Assembly (NCBI GenBank): GCA_018365265.1
Contig: JAGZKI010000008.1
Coordinates: 1-49,384 of the forward strand
Origin: Streptococcus parasanguinis
GTDB lineage: Bacteria > Bacillota > Bacilli > Lactobacillales > Streptococcaceae
Length of the DNA: 49,384 nucleotides
Direction of reading: 5' to 3'
The translations under genes were made by a program, and so were the position numbers. Below are positions 7,665 to 15,073 of this stretch, piece by piece (position 1 is the stretch's first letter; every line of letters begins with the position of its first letter). A model generated the notes under the pieces. That model saw nothing but the letters and a program-made list of their open reading frames with translations, made no database searches and was not told the DNA's origin.

Positions 7665-8554
7665 AGCTAGAAGAGATCCAACAGCTCCAGCCAGAATTGG
7701 TGGAGCGCTTCACCCAGATCTTAGAACACAAACAGCTCAGTCATGCTTATCTCTTTACGGGTTCTTTTGCCAGTTTTGAGATGGCTCTCTTGCTAGCTCA
7801 GAGTCAATTTTGCGAAGATTTGCAGGGAGTCTGGCCTTGTGGCAAATGCCGTTCCTGCCGCTTGATTGCAGAAGAAGAATTCTCAGATGTAAAGATCGTG
7901 CGTCCGGTCAACCAGATCATTAAGACGGACCGTATTCGCTCGCTCGTTCAAGACTTTTCTCAATCAGGGTTTGAAGGAAGTCGGCAGGTCTTTATCGTCC
8001 AAGATGCGGATAAGATGCATACCAATGCGGCCAACTCTCTTTTAAAAGTCATGGAAGACCCCCAGAGTGAGATCTATCTCTTCTTGTTGACATCCGATGA
8101 AAACTTGATCTTACCGACTATCAAGAGTCGGGCCCAGCAGGTTCATTTTCCTAAAAAGCAAGCCTACCTAACGGAACTGCTAGAAAAAGAAGGCTTGATC
8201 AAGTCACAGGCAAATTTAGTAGCTCGTTTTAGTTTTAGTCTCGAAGAAGCAGAACAACAAAAAAAGAATGCTACGTTTTTTGAACTGGCAAAAGTTTGTG
8301 ATCAGTTCATCGAACGTTGTCAATCCAATTTGAATCGCGCCTATTTGGAAGTGACACGCTTGGTGAGTTTAGCAGATGATAAGGAAAAACAAAGCCAGGC
8401 CTTTCGTTTGATGGAGTTGGCTTTAGAAGAGCAGTTGCGCTTAAGTCGATCCCAGCAGTTGCTTGAGAAATTGAGTCATGCTCGCAGGATGTGGAAGGCC
8501 AATGTTTCTTTTCAAAATGCTCTAGAATATATGGTGTTGAGCTTAGAAAGTTAA
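7661..8554 (+). CDS. holB: DNA polymerase III delta' subunit
   Basis: Subunit of the clamp loader that puts the DnaN sliding clamp on DNA, 297 residues. It has the RecA/AAA+ layout of delta' with an intact zinc module CEDLQGVWPCGKCRSC near residues 51-66, the conserved NSLLKVMEDP near 127 and an SRAQ motif. Like other delta' proteins its P-loop is degenerate, as expected for a non-hydrolysing subunit. Overlaps tmk by 4 nt and is 9 nt from yabA. In B. subtilis yaaT (ricT) lies between holB and yabA; here it is absent. Confidence 0.93.
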   Translation: MKLEEIQQLQPELVERFTQILEHKQLSHAYLFTGSFASFEMALLLAQSQFCEDLQGVWPCGKCRSCRLIAEEEFSDVKIVRPVNQIIKTDRIRSLVQDFSQSGFEGSRQVFIVQDADKMHTNAANSLLKVMEDPQSEIYLFLLTSDENLILPTIKSRAQQVHFPKKQAYLTELLEKEGLIKSQANLVARFSFSLEEAEQQKKNATFFELAKVCDQFIERCQSNLNRAYLEVTRLVSLADDKEKQSQAFRLMELALEEQLRLSRSQQLLEKLSHARRMWKANVSFQNALEYMVLSLES

Positions 8555-8563
8555 GGAGTCAGA

Positions 8564-8884
8564 ATGAATAAAAAAGAATTATTTGATGCTTTAGACGGCT
8601 TTTCTCAGAATTTGTTGGTCACCTTGGCTGAAGTCGAAGCCATCAAGAAAAATTTGAAACAAGTCATCGAAGAAAATACAGCTCTTCGCTTAGAAAATGA
8701 TAAATTGAGAGAGCGTTTGGGGGAAGTTGAGAAGACTTCATCCGCAAAGTCACAACACCATGGTCGTGAAAATTTGCAACGTATTTACAACGACGGTTTT
8801 CATATCTGCACTTATTCCTACGGTCAGCGCCGTGAGAACGATGAAGAGTGTATGTTTTGTGACGAGTTGTTATTTAGGGAGTAA
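8564..8884 (+). CDS. yabA: Replication initiation control protein YabA
   Basis: Small regulator that binds DnaA and DnaN and limits chromosome replication starts. The 106-residue protein has an N-terminal coiled-coil (residues about 5-55, heptad-rich with LRLENDKLRERL) that tetramerises in the family, and a C-terminal zinc-binding part with His/Cys ligands HICTYSYGQRRENDEECMFC (one His and three Cys). Length and order match the family. It lies between holB and rsmI in the replication/translation operon and is probably expressed with them. Confidence 0.93.
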   Translation: MNKKELFDALDGFSQNLLVTLAEVEAIKKNLKQVIEENTALRLENDKLRERLGEVEKTSSAKSQHHGRENLQRIYNDGFHICTYSYGQRRENDEECMFCDELLFRE

Positions 8885-8886
8885 GC

Positions 8887-9744
8887 ATGCAGATCCAACG
8901 AAGTTTTAAAGGGGAAAAGAAAACTGGAGTGCTCTACCTGGTTCCAACACCGATTGGTAACCGGGAGGATATGAGTTACCGCATGGTCCAGACCTTAAAG
9001 GATGTCGACTTGATCGCAGCTGAGGATACTAGAAATACAGGCCTCTTGCTCAAGCATTTTGAGATTGCGACACCCCAGACTAGCTTTCATGAGCACAATG
9101 CCATGGAGAAAATTCCAGATCTGATCGCCCATTTAGAATCAGGAAAGGATGTGGCACAAGTCTCAGATGCAGGACTCCCTAGTATTTCTGACCCCGGTCA
9201 TGATTTGGTCAAGGCAGCGATTGAACGAGAGATTCCTGTCGTAGCTGTGCCTGGTCCTAGTGCGGGTATAACGGGTTTGATTGCCAGTGGTCTAGCCCCT
9301 CAACCTCATATTTTTTATGGATTTCTGCCTCGCAAAGAGGGGCAACAGAAGGCCTTTTTCCAAGAAAAAGTGGCCTATCCTGAGACTCAGATCTTTTATG
9401 AGTCTCCCCATCGAGTGAAGGCAACCTTAGAGAATATGTTGGCTGTCTATGGGGATCGTCCTGTCGTCCTGGTTCGTGAATTAACCAAAATCTACGAGGA
9501 ATATACTCGCGGCAGTATTTCTGAGTTAGTCGCATTTCTTGAAGAAAATCCCCTCAAAGGGGAGTGTCTCTTGATCGTCGAAGGAGCCAAGGAAGAAGAG
9601 CTAGACCTAGAAGAGGTCGACTTGATCCAAGAGATCGATACCTTGGTCCAAGAGGGGATGAAGAAGAATCAAGCAATTAAACAGGTCGCCAAACAATACG
9701 GCCTGCAAAAGAGTGAGCTCTATGCTCGTTACCATCAAGACTAG
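8887..9744 (+). CDS. rsmI: 16S rRNA (cytidine-1402-2'-O)-methyltransferase
   Basis: SAM-dependent enzyme that 2'-O-methylates C1402 in the decoding centre of 16S rRNA. The 285-residue protein shows the tetrapyrrole-methylase fold: LYLVPTPIGNREDMSYRM near residues 17-34, IAAEDTRNT, the SDAGLPSISDPG loop, and VPGPSAGITGLIASGL. The C-terminal tail (IKQVAKQYGLQKSELYARYH) is the RsmI_HTH-like end. Two bases separate it from yabA, so the genes are co-transcribed. Confidence 0.95.
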   Translation: MQIQRSFKGEKKTGVLYLVPTPIGNREDMSYRMVQTLKDVDLIAAEDTRNTGLLLKHFEIATPQTSFHEHNAMEKIPDLIAHLESGKDVAQVSDAGLPSISDPGHDLVKAAIEREIPVVAVPGPSAGITGLIASGLAPQPHIFYGFLPRKEGQQKAFFQEKVAYPETQIFYESPHRVKATLENMLAVYGDRPVVLVRELTKIYEEYTRGSISELVAFLEENPLKGECLLIVEGAKEEELDLEEVDLIQEIDTLVQEGMKKNQAIKQVAKQYGLQKSELYARYHQD

Positions 9745-9761
9745 GAAAGGTTGGAAGCAGG

Positions 9762-10343
9762 ATGGAAATTAGAATGGCTTATCCCAACGAGATCAAGCGA
9801 ATTATGGAAATCATCCAAGATGCCAAGGAAAGCCTGGCTCAAAGACAGGTCGACCAGTGGCAGGATGGCTATCCAGATGAAGAGATCATTTTTGAGGATA
9901 TTCTAGAAAGTCGTGGCTATGTGGCCGTTGAAGATCAGGAAGTTGTCGCCTATGCAGCTGTCTACAAGGGCAACGAAGCGGCCTATAATGAGATTTACGA
10001 TGGCAAGTGGGAGCATGACAACTATATGTATGTCACTTTTCACCGCGTGGCTGTAGCCAAAGAAGCTGCTGGCAAAGGGGTGGCTCAGACCTTCCTTCAA
10101 GGTTTAATCGAAGGAGAAAAAGGGCCAGATTTCCGTTGCGATACCCACCCGGATAATCTGGTCATGCAACATTTGCTTGAAAAATTGGGTTACCATTATT
10201 GTGGAAAGGTTCCCATTGATGGCGTCCGTCTGGCTTATCAAAAGATCAAACGAAAAGCAGAAACGAGTCTATTCCAAGTGGTCTCAGAAGAAGATCGCTG
10301 GGACCAAAGAGCAGAAGCGGCCTACAATGACTCTCTATCTTAA
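9762..10343 (+). CDS. GNAT family N-acetyltransferase
   Basis: A 193-residue acyl-CoA-dependent acetyltransferase of unknown substrate. The core GNAT motif A is FHRVAVAKEAAGKGVAQTFL around residues 90-110, followed by motif B near HLLEKLGYHYCG. The last 25 residues, after the fold ends, overlap the ogt start by 17 nt. The ATG at 9762 follows GGAAGCAGG. It sits in the rsmI-ogt run and is probably part of the same transcript. Confidence 0.85.
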   Translation: MEIRMAYPNEIKRIMEIIQDAKESLAQRQVDQWQDGYPDEEIIFEDILESRGYVAVEDQEVVAYAAVYKGNEAAYNEIYDGKWEHDNYMYVTFHRVAVAKEAAGKGVAQTFLQGLIEGEKGPDFRCDTHPDNLVMQHLLEKLGYHYCGKVPIDGVRLAYQKIKRKAETSLFQVVSEEDRWDQRAEAAYNDSLS

Positions 10344-10818
10344 ACAATTTTATGAAAGCCCTATGGGGCTTCTTTCGATCATTGTCAGTGAAGAAGGCCT
10401 TGTAGAGCTTGATTTTTATGATCCAAAAGAGGAGGCGCCTGATCCCTATGGGGCGCTGGAACAGATCCATCCCCACCATGAGAAGGTGAAGGAGTGGTTG
10501 GACCACTATTTTGCGGGAGATCCAATCGCTATCAGCTTTCCACTAGCGCCGCAAGGAACAGCCTTTCAAGAGCGGGTGTGGCAGTTATTGCGAGAGATCC
10601 CATATGGTGAGACCAAGACCTATGGCCAGCTGGCCCAGGATCTTTCTTGTGGTTCAGCCCAGGCCGTGGGACAGGCTGTCGGACGTAATCCCTTGACGAT
10701 CTTAGTCCCTTGTCACCGTGTGATGGGAAAAGATGGACAACTGACGGGCTACGCGTCTGGACTCGATCGCAAACGCTGGCTCTTACACCATGAAGGAATT
10801 ACCTGGAAGGAGAAGTGA
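10327..10818 (+). CDS. ogt: Methylated-DNA--protein-cysteine methyltransferase
   Basis: Suicide repair protein that moves the methyl group of O6-methylguanine to its own cysteine. The 163-residue protein has the active-site motif LVPCHRVMGKDG and the upstream helix-turn-helix with GRNP; the EIPYGETKTYGQLA segment is typical. The reading frame is open further upstream to 10177, but family similarity begins at MTLYLKQFYESPMGLL, so the ATG at 10327, inside the end of the GNAT gene, is taken as the start. Coupled expression with both neighbours is likely. Confidence 0.92.
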   Translation: MTLYLKQFYESPMGLLSIIVSEEGLVELDFYDPKEEAPDPYGALEQIHPHHEKVKEWLDHYFAGDPIAISFPLAPQGTAFQERVWQLLREIPYGETKTYGQLAQDLSCGSAQAVGQAVGRNPLTILVPCHRVMGKDGQLTGYASGLDRKRWLLHHEGITWKEK

Positions 10819-10823
10819 AATCA

Positions 10824-11177
10824 ATGTATACCTTTATTGAATACCCAAAATGTTCGACTTGTCGAAAGGCTAAATCAGAATTGGATGGTCTCCAATGTGA
10901 GTTTCAAAGCCAAAATATTGTCACAGAAACACCGACTAGCCAAGAATTGCAAGACTGGATGGCAGCTTCTGGCCTACCGATCAAGTCTTTCTTCAATACT
11001 AGCGGAATGAAATACCGAGAACTTGGTTTGAAAGATAAGGTGGATCAACTGACAGTGAAAGAAGCGGCGGATCTCCTTGCTTCAGACGGTATGCTGATCA
11101 AGCGGCCTCTGCTTGTCAAAGACGGAAAAGTTGTTCAAGTGGGCTACCGAAAACCTTACGCAGACTTAGGCTTGTAA
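10824..11177 (+). CDS. ArsC/Spx-family thioredoxin-fold protein
   Basis: A 117-residue protein of the arsenate reductase/Spx family (thioredoxin-like fold). The N-terminal redox motif CSTC is at residues 10-13 of MYTFIEYPKCSTCRKAK, and the C-terminal part has the RPLLVKDGKVVQVGYR segment typical of the YffB/ArsC-like branch. It lacks clear evidence for a real arsenate reductase role, and ordinary Spx proteins look different at the N-terminus. A GTG at 10815 overlaps the ogt stop, but AAGGAG at 10807-10812 suits the ATG at 10824 better. Last gene of the tmk operon; a decayed IS lies directly behind it. Confidence 0.82.
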   Translation: MYTFIEYPKCSTCRKAKSELDGLQCEFQSQNIVTETPTSQELQDWMAASGLPIKSFFNTSGMKYRELGLKDKVDQLTVKEAADLLASDGMLIKRPLLVKDGKVVQVGYRKPYADLGL

Positions 11178-11231
11178 TTGAAAAGGGAGTTGGAGGCATT
11201 GCACCCCAATAATGGGACAAGAGACCCCCTC

Positions 11232-12056
11232 TTATGCGACCAGTTTTCTGTAATTTACAGGAGACTGGTCATTTAATTTTTGTTGAATTCTAGTTTCATT
11301 ATAAAATATGATGTAATTTTTGACAATATCTATTATACTATCTTTAGTTAGGTTTCTCCACTTATGGAGATAGAAGGTTTCAGACTTGAGAACAGAATGG
11401 AACTATTCGATACGTGCATTATCTGCTGGTGTTCCTTTTCGGGACATAGAGCGGGTGATGCCTTTTTCTGTACAAGCTTGATAGTAGGCTTTTGAGGTGT
11501 AGACAGATCCCTGGTCGCTGTGTAAAAGTGCTCCTTGAGGTAGCTCAAGTTGATGAAGTGTGTCGAGCACAAAGTCCGTATCTTGACACTCGGAGATGCT
11601 ATAAGCTACTATTTCACGATTATAGAGATCCATGATTGAAGATAGATAAAGTTTACAGTTTCCAAAGTAGAGGTAGGTGATATCTGTGACAAGCTTCTCC
11701 ATCGGCTTGTCTGCCTGAAAATCACGATCCAGCTTATTGTCTGTTACATGGTAAGGCTTCCCTAATTTAGGTCCCTTCTTGGGACGGACACGGCAAAGGT
11801 AGCCCTTTTCCCTCATGATATGATAGACCTTCTTGCGATTAACGGCGAGGTTATAAACTTTCTTTAGTAAGCGAGTGATGGTTCGATAGCCGTAAATAAA
11901 GCGATTTGCCATACAGAGTTGTTCGATTTTATCTGCTATTTCGTCTCTTTTCTGAGAATTCTTACACTCCTGTTTCCAGCGATAAAAGGTGGAGCGTTTG
12001 ACGCCGAAACACTCTAAAATAATAGATACAGGGCACGTTTTCTTATACTCTTCCAC
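11232..12056 (-). pseudogene. IS3-family transposase orfB, interrupted by a nonsense codon
   Basis: DDE (rve) integrase part of the transposase. The intact portion runs to 11403 and includes an HTH_21 region (FIYGYRTITRLL) and catalytic Asp in VTDITYLYFG and in LLHSDQGSVY, plus the catalytic Glu of DNARIE. The next codon is TAG where family members have Trp (TGG). Reading on in frame gives FHSVLKSETFYLHKWRN and so on to LVA with TAA at 11232-11234, so the C-terminus is otherwise preserved and the damage is one base. It would be made as an OrfAB fusion through the slippery site at 12104-12110. Confidence 0.85.
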
Positions 12057-12070
12057 TAGCTTGATAAGAC

Positions 12071-12361
12071 TTACTTTGTCGATTTTCTTACCAAGCTCTG
12101 ATACTTTTTTAGTAATTCTACCTGCAAACGTAACTGTTCGACTTCAGATAATTGTTTCATTCCTTTACCATAAGTATATTGTTTCCCCACAGGTTGGTGG
12201 AAACAGTACAATTCATCATTCTGATACCAACGCCACCAGGTTTTCACCTGAGTAGCATTTTTGATACCGAGGGTATCCATGATAACCTTATTTGATTTAC
12301 CTGCCTTCTTCATTTCGATACAGGCTAGCTTAGTTTCTACCGAATATGCTTCTTTGACCAT
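12071..12361 (-). CDS. IS3-family transposase orfA
   Basis: A 96-residue N-terminal transposase protein with a helix-turn-helix that binds the IS ends (LACIEMKKAGKSNKVIM, then LGIKNATQVKTWWRWY) and a C-terminal leucine zipper (LSEVEQLRLQVELLKK). The run A AAA AAG near its end (12104-12110 on this strand) is a classic -1 frameshift site; after slippage the frame continues VSELGKKIDKVSLIKLVEEY into orfB. OrfA alone is intact and may act as a DNA-binding repressor of the element. Confidence 0.85.
   Translation of the reverse strand: MVKEAYSVETKLACIEMKKAGKSNKVIMDTLGIKNATQVKTWWRWYQNDELYCFHQPVGKQYTYGKGMKQLSEVEQLRLQVELLKKYQSLVRKSTK
12104..12110 (-). promoter_or_regulatory. Programmed -1 frameshift site AAAAAAG
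   Basis: On the minus strand the codons read A AAA AAG in orfA; slipping back one base joins orfA to the orfB frame without a stop. A6G heptamers are the known signal in the IS150 group. Confidence 0.7.
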
Positions 12362-12441
12362 AACAAAACACTCCTGTTTCTAGTTTACCAGATTTCAACA
12401 GGAGTGTTTTCTTGTGTCTCATTTTATGGGTACAGTGCCAA

Positions 12442-12480
12442 AGTAAGATTTTTTCTATCTAACTTTTGGGGTGCAGTTCA
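12442..12480 (+). mobile_element. Terminal remnant of a second IS element
   Basis: The stretch ending CTAACTTTTGGGGTGCAG resembles the end of IS861-like IS3 elements. Its core TTGGGGTGCA (12466-12475) is the exact complement of TGCACCCCAA at 11200-11209 at the other side of the IS, so an older element may enclose or have recombined with the present one. Confidence 0.5.
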
Positions 12481-12542
12481 ATCCGTTGCTTTTTTTGGGG
12501 CCAAGAGATTATTGCCCCAGACTCTTTTATAAAACTATTTAC

Positions 12543-14429
12543 TTAGTTCTCTGATTTTTTATTCTTTTTGAAAAGTGAAATACCAAAGATTCCAGCTAAA
12601 ATAGCAAGAAGATTCATAGCTAATGGCGAATCAGAAGTTCCTGTATTTGGTAACTGAGCTTTTTCCGGAGCTGATTTTTTCTCAGAAGAATGAACTTTTT
12701 CTGGTTGAACAGGCTTTGGAGCTACCTCTGGATCTGGAGTAGGTTTAGGATCTGGAGTAGGTTTAGGATCCGGAGTTGGTTTAGGATCTGGAGTTGGTTT
12801 AGGATCTGGAGTTGGTTTAGGATCTGGAGTTGGTTTAGGATCCGGAGTTGGTTTAGGATCCGGAGCTGGTTTAGGATCTGGAGTAGGTTTAGGATCTGGA
12901 GTAGGTTTAGGATCTGGAGTTGGTTTAGGATCCGGAGTTGGTTTAGGATCTGGTGTTGGTTTAGGATCTGGTTCTTTCTCATACTCATAGATAACATGAG
13001 TTGTACCTTCTTTTAACTGACCTGTTTCAGGTGCAGATGTTGAAGAAACACCAACTAGATTGTATTTTTTACCATCTACAGTGATAGAAGACGGACGCTC
13101 ATCTGCGTTTTCAGCAGCATTATAGGTCACAAGATTTCCATCAGATCCATAAATAGAAGTTAATGGTGTGTCTTTATATGTTTCCTTGATAGACTGATTT
13201 GTTCCTTTGATCACATAATCTACCACTACATCTCCATAGTGAAGCGTAGAAACATCCTGGTCAGCCATATCTTCAAATTCTGAAGCATAGTATTTAACAG
13301 CACGATTGTATTTCAAAGAAAAAGTTTTAACATAACTAAAGAAGGTCTCAGGATTAATATTAACATCATGAGGAATAGTTTTCCAGTCACCGTTATTTGG
13401 TGTGATATGAGTAGCTGGGTTTGAAACTGACCTAATTAGATGGTCATTCTGAACATAAGTATCATCTACTAAACTTGGATTACCTAGAGCACCATAAGTT
13501 GCTTCCCCATTGTTGTCTGGATAATATGGTTGAATTCGATGATATTCTTCTAGGCTTTGGCAACCTTCTTCATATGAACCAACCCCACCACCATCTTGAG
13601 AACATTTCCAAGCAAATCTCGCGTCGATTGGTAAGTACTTGATTTTCTTAGCTTCCTCCAAGGGTACGGTCACAGAAACTCGAAAAGCTGTTGATCTAAA
13701 TGTATTTGAAACAACAGCATATAAATTAACTGCATCATCAGTAGAGGTTGGATCAGTGAGATTACCGTCAACATCCTTCATATTAATAACGGAAGGTTTC
13801 TTACCAGCTGCTAGTTCCTCAGCAGTTGGAACATTCCCCCTTTCTTCATCAACAGGTTCATTATACGAAACCTCTTTCATTGGAACATTAACATCTACAG
13901 GATTTCCATTGGCATCATGTGTTCCGATCAAAGTGAAATTAGCTTTTGCACCTGAAATATTAGGAATACGGATACGAACACCGCGAACAGCTTGACCTTG
14001 ATCACTTGAGTGCAATTCTTTGAAGGCTACAGTGTAATTGTAGACTACACTTTTACCATCCTCACTTAAATGTGCTGGAAGTCCTTCAACATTGACGTAA
14101 CCACCTTCATCAATGATATTGCTACCAGTTGAATCTTCTTTCCCGCCAGTTGTAGCTTCGCTATTAGTTGAGATTTCTTCAGTTTTTGGTGAGGAAGCAT
14201 TGGCACCCTCTTCGTCTGATTTTAGTGAGGTGTCACTAGTAGGGTCTGGTGCAACCTTATTGTCTACTGAAGAAGTGTTCTCAGCATCAGTTGAATTAGT
14301 AATACCTGATGTCACTGAAACATTTGCTGGTTCGCTATTAGTTTCATCAGCTTGAACTACTGACTGTGAAACCAAATTTAGAACAAAGACAGACATTGTA
14401 ATGATGCCAAATTTAGTGAGTTTTTTCAT
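12543..14429 (-). CDS. LPxTG-anchored cell-wall surface protein with proline-rich repeat stalk
   Basis: A 628-residue surface protein. Residues 1-27 are a Sec signal peptide (no YSIRK) cut after VVQA. Residues 28-110 are a Ser/Thr/Glu-rich linker. Residues about 110-370 form an unrecognised, probably adhesive, domain with two cysteines (C276 and C290) that could form a disulfide. Residues about 396-484 resemble a MucBP-like module (VVVDYVIKGTNQSI). Then 13 PDPKP(T/A) repeats (487-564) form a wall-spanning stalk, and LPNTG (593-597), a hydrophobic helix and a basic tail complete the sortase signal. The start at 14429 is set by AAGGAGAAAAAG; an earlier in-frame Met would spoil the signal peptide. 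Ligand unknown. Confidence 0.9.
   Translation of the reverse strand: MKKLTKFGIITMSVFVLNLVSQSVVQADETNSEPANVSVTSGITNSTDAENTSSVDNKVAPDPTSDTSLKSDEEGANASSPKTEEISTNSEATTGGKEDSTGSNIIDEGGYVNVEGLPAHLSEDGKSVVYNYTVAFKELHSSDQGQAVRGVRIRIPNISGAKANFTLIGTHDANGNPVDVNVPMKEVSYNEPVDEERGNVPTAEELAAGKKPSVINMKDVDGNLTDPTSTDDAVNLYAVVSNTFRSTAFRVSVTVPLEEAKKIKYLPIDARFAWKCSQDGGGVGSYEEGCQSLEEYHRIQPYYPDNNGEATYGALGNPSLVDDTYVQNDHLIRSVSNPATHITPNNGDWKTIPHDVNINPETFFSYVKTFSLKYNRAVKYYASEFEDMADQDVSTLHYGDVVVDYVIKGTNQSIKETYKDTPLTSIYGSDGNLVTYNAAENADERPSSITVDGKKYNLVGVSSTSAPETGQLKEGTTHVIYEYEKEPDPKPTPDPKPTPDPKPTPDPKPTPDPKPTPDPKPAPDPKPTPDPKPTPDPKPTPDPKPTPDPKPTPDPKPTPDPKPTPDPEVAPKPVQPEKVHSSEKKSAPEKAQLPNTGTSDSPLAMNLLAILAGIFGISLFKKNKKSEN
12723..12971 (-). 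repeat. 18-bp tandem repeats (13 copies) coding for PDPKPT
   Basis: Unit on the plus strand GGATCTGGAGTTGGTTTA, with silent T/C and A/T variants and one unit giving Ala instead of Thr. The variants recur in blocks, which suggests duplication of several units at once. Such arrays change length by slippage and vary stalk length. Confidence 0.92.
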
Positions 14430-14502
14430 ACACTTTTTCTCCTTAATATGAAAGGGCTCATGCATAAGCAAAATCCTAGTCATTGATATTATTTTCACAC
14501 AC

Positions 14503-14531
14503 ATTGTACTATATAAGCGCTTAGTTTGCAA
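14503..14531 (-). promoter_or_regulatory. Promoter of the LPxTG gene
   Basis: On the minus strand TTGCAA (14531-14526), 17-nt spacer, TACAAT (14508-14503), about 73 nt upstream of the ATG at 14429. Confidence 0.75.
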
Positions 14532-14635
14532 GCGATTTCCTAATAAATTAAGAAATTATTCGTTTTTTATTTAAAAACGCGTAAAATCCACAAATAATCT
14601 ATCATAAAATATAGAAAAAACGAATTAAGGCTCTT

Positions 14636-14800
14636 TTATTCAATATTTTCTTTTAATTTCTCAACAAAGAGATAGGCTGCTGGACAGGTTAAAGTGTTTT
14701 TGATCATTAGATTATTAATTTGATAGATTTTTTAACGATCTGTATGTGAGAACTCATGACAGGATTTGGAACGGATATCATAGATAGATCAGAGATTGTC
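14636..14800 (-). pseudogene. Possible C-terminal remnant of a LysR-type regulator
   Basis: On the minus strand two frames join into a plausible protein end: LSMISVPNPVMSSHIQIV in one frame, then, after a shift near 14732, IYQINNLMIKNTLTCPAAYL and VEKLKENIE before a TAA at 14638-14636. The pattern resembles the C-terminal end of LysR substrate-binding domains. The rest of the gene is missing. This is read by eye and is tentative. Confidence 0.35.
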
Positions 14801-14879
14801 ACCTCCTAAAAATGGACAGGGCATAGATTTGAAGATCTTAACCCCATCCTCGTCTACCCGCAAAAACTCTGATTTTTTT

Positions 14880-14970
14880 CACGGCGGAAAATTTCGGTAT
14901 ATTCTTAATCAAATTTAAAAGTTAGATCTTATGTTGATTTCTTTACAAAATCGCTTAACATATTTTACTT
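14880..14970 (+). repeat. 3' remnant of the dispersed structured repeat
   Basis: CACGGCGGAAAATTTC (14880-14895) and the following AT-rich arm, ending in ACAAAATCGCTTAACATATTTTACTT, align with the 3' part of the copy at 47911-48005. The hairpin-bearing 5' part is missing. Confidence 0.65.
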
Positions 14971-15031
14971 AAAAAATATTTTTTTAAATTTCTAAAGGAA
15001 GTTGAAGTCCCTTTAATTTTTGCAGTGAAGA

Positions 15032-15040
15032 TGATATAAT
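15032..15040 (+). promoter_or_regulatory. Extended -10 promoter of the ABC-F gene
   Basis: TGaTATAAT at 15032-15040, 34 nt before the ATG; the -35 region is weak. Confidence 0.65.
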
Positions 15041-15073
15041 CATACGAGTGAAATCAATGAAAGAGAGTCAAGC

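Larger units (their letters stand above)
11200..12434 (-). mobile_element. IS3-family (IS150 group) insertion sequence, decayed
   Basis: About 1.24 kb with two minus-strand reading frames of the orfA/orfB type. The ends are imperfect inverted repeats: TGCACCCCAATAATGGGACA from 11200, and, read from the other side at 12434, TGTACCCATAAAATGAGACA. orfB carries a stop codon inside the catalytic core, so the copy is probably dead unless helped in trans. Beyond the right end another IS terminus follows (12442-12480). I see no clean target duplication. The exact IS name is not known to me. Confidence 0.8.
14532..15034. other. Long intergenic stretch between LPxTG and ABC-F genes
   Basis: About 500 AT-rich bases. 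It holds the possible LysR remnant (14636-14800) and a remnant of the dispersed structured repeat (14880-14970). I see no intact gene in it. Confidence 0.6.

Noticed and set aside
10177..10326. Longer N-terminus for ogt
   Set aside because: The added part overlaps the GNAT gene out of frame and lies before the conserved start of the family.
12723..12971. Regular repeats considered as a CRISPR array
   Set aside because: Units are contiguous with no spacers and code for a proline-rich stalk; no cas genes are present.
12690..13016. Plus-strand frame of 108 codons rich in WSRFRIW opposite the LPxTG repeats
   Set aside because: It is the mirror of the 18-bp repeat array, without RBS, and the surface protein frame with signal peptide and LPxTG is clearly the coding one.
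14795..14820. Similarity of CCTCCTAAAAATGGACAGG to a stretch near 48935
   Set aside because: Short, with indels, and without a shared context; may be coincidence.
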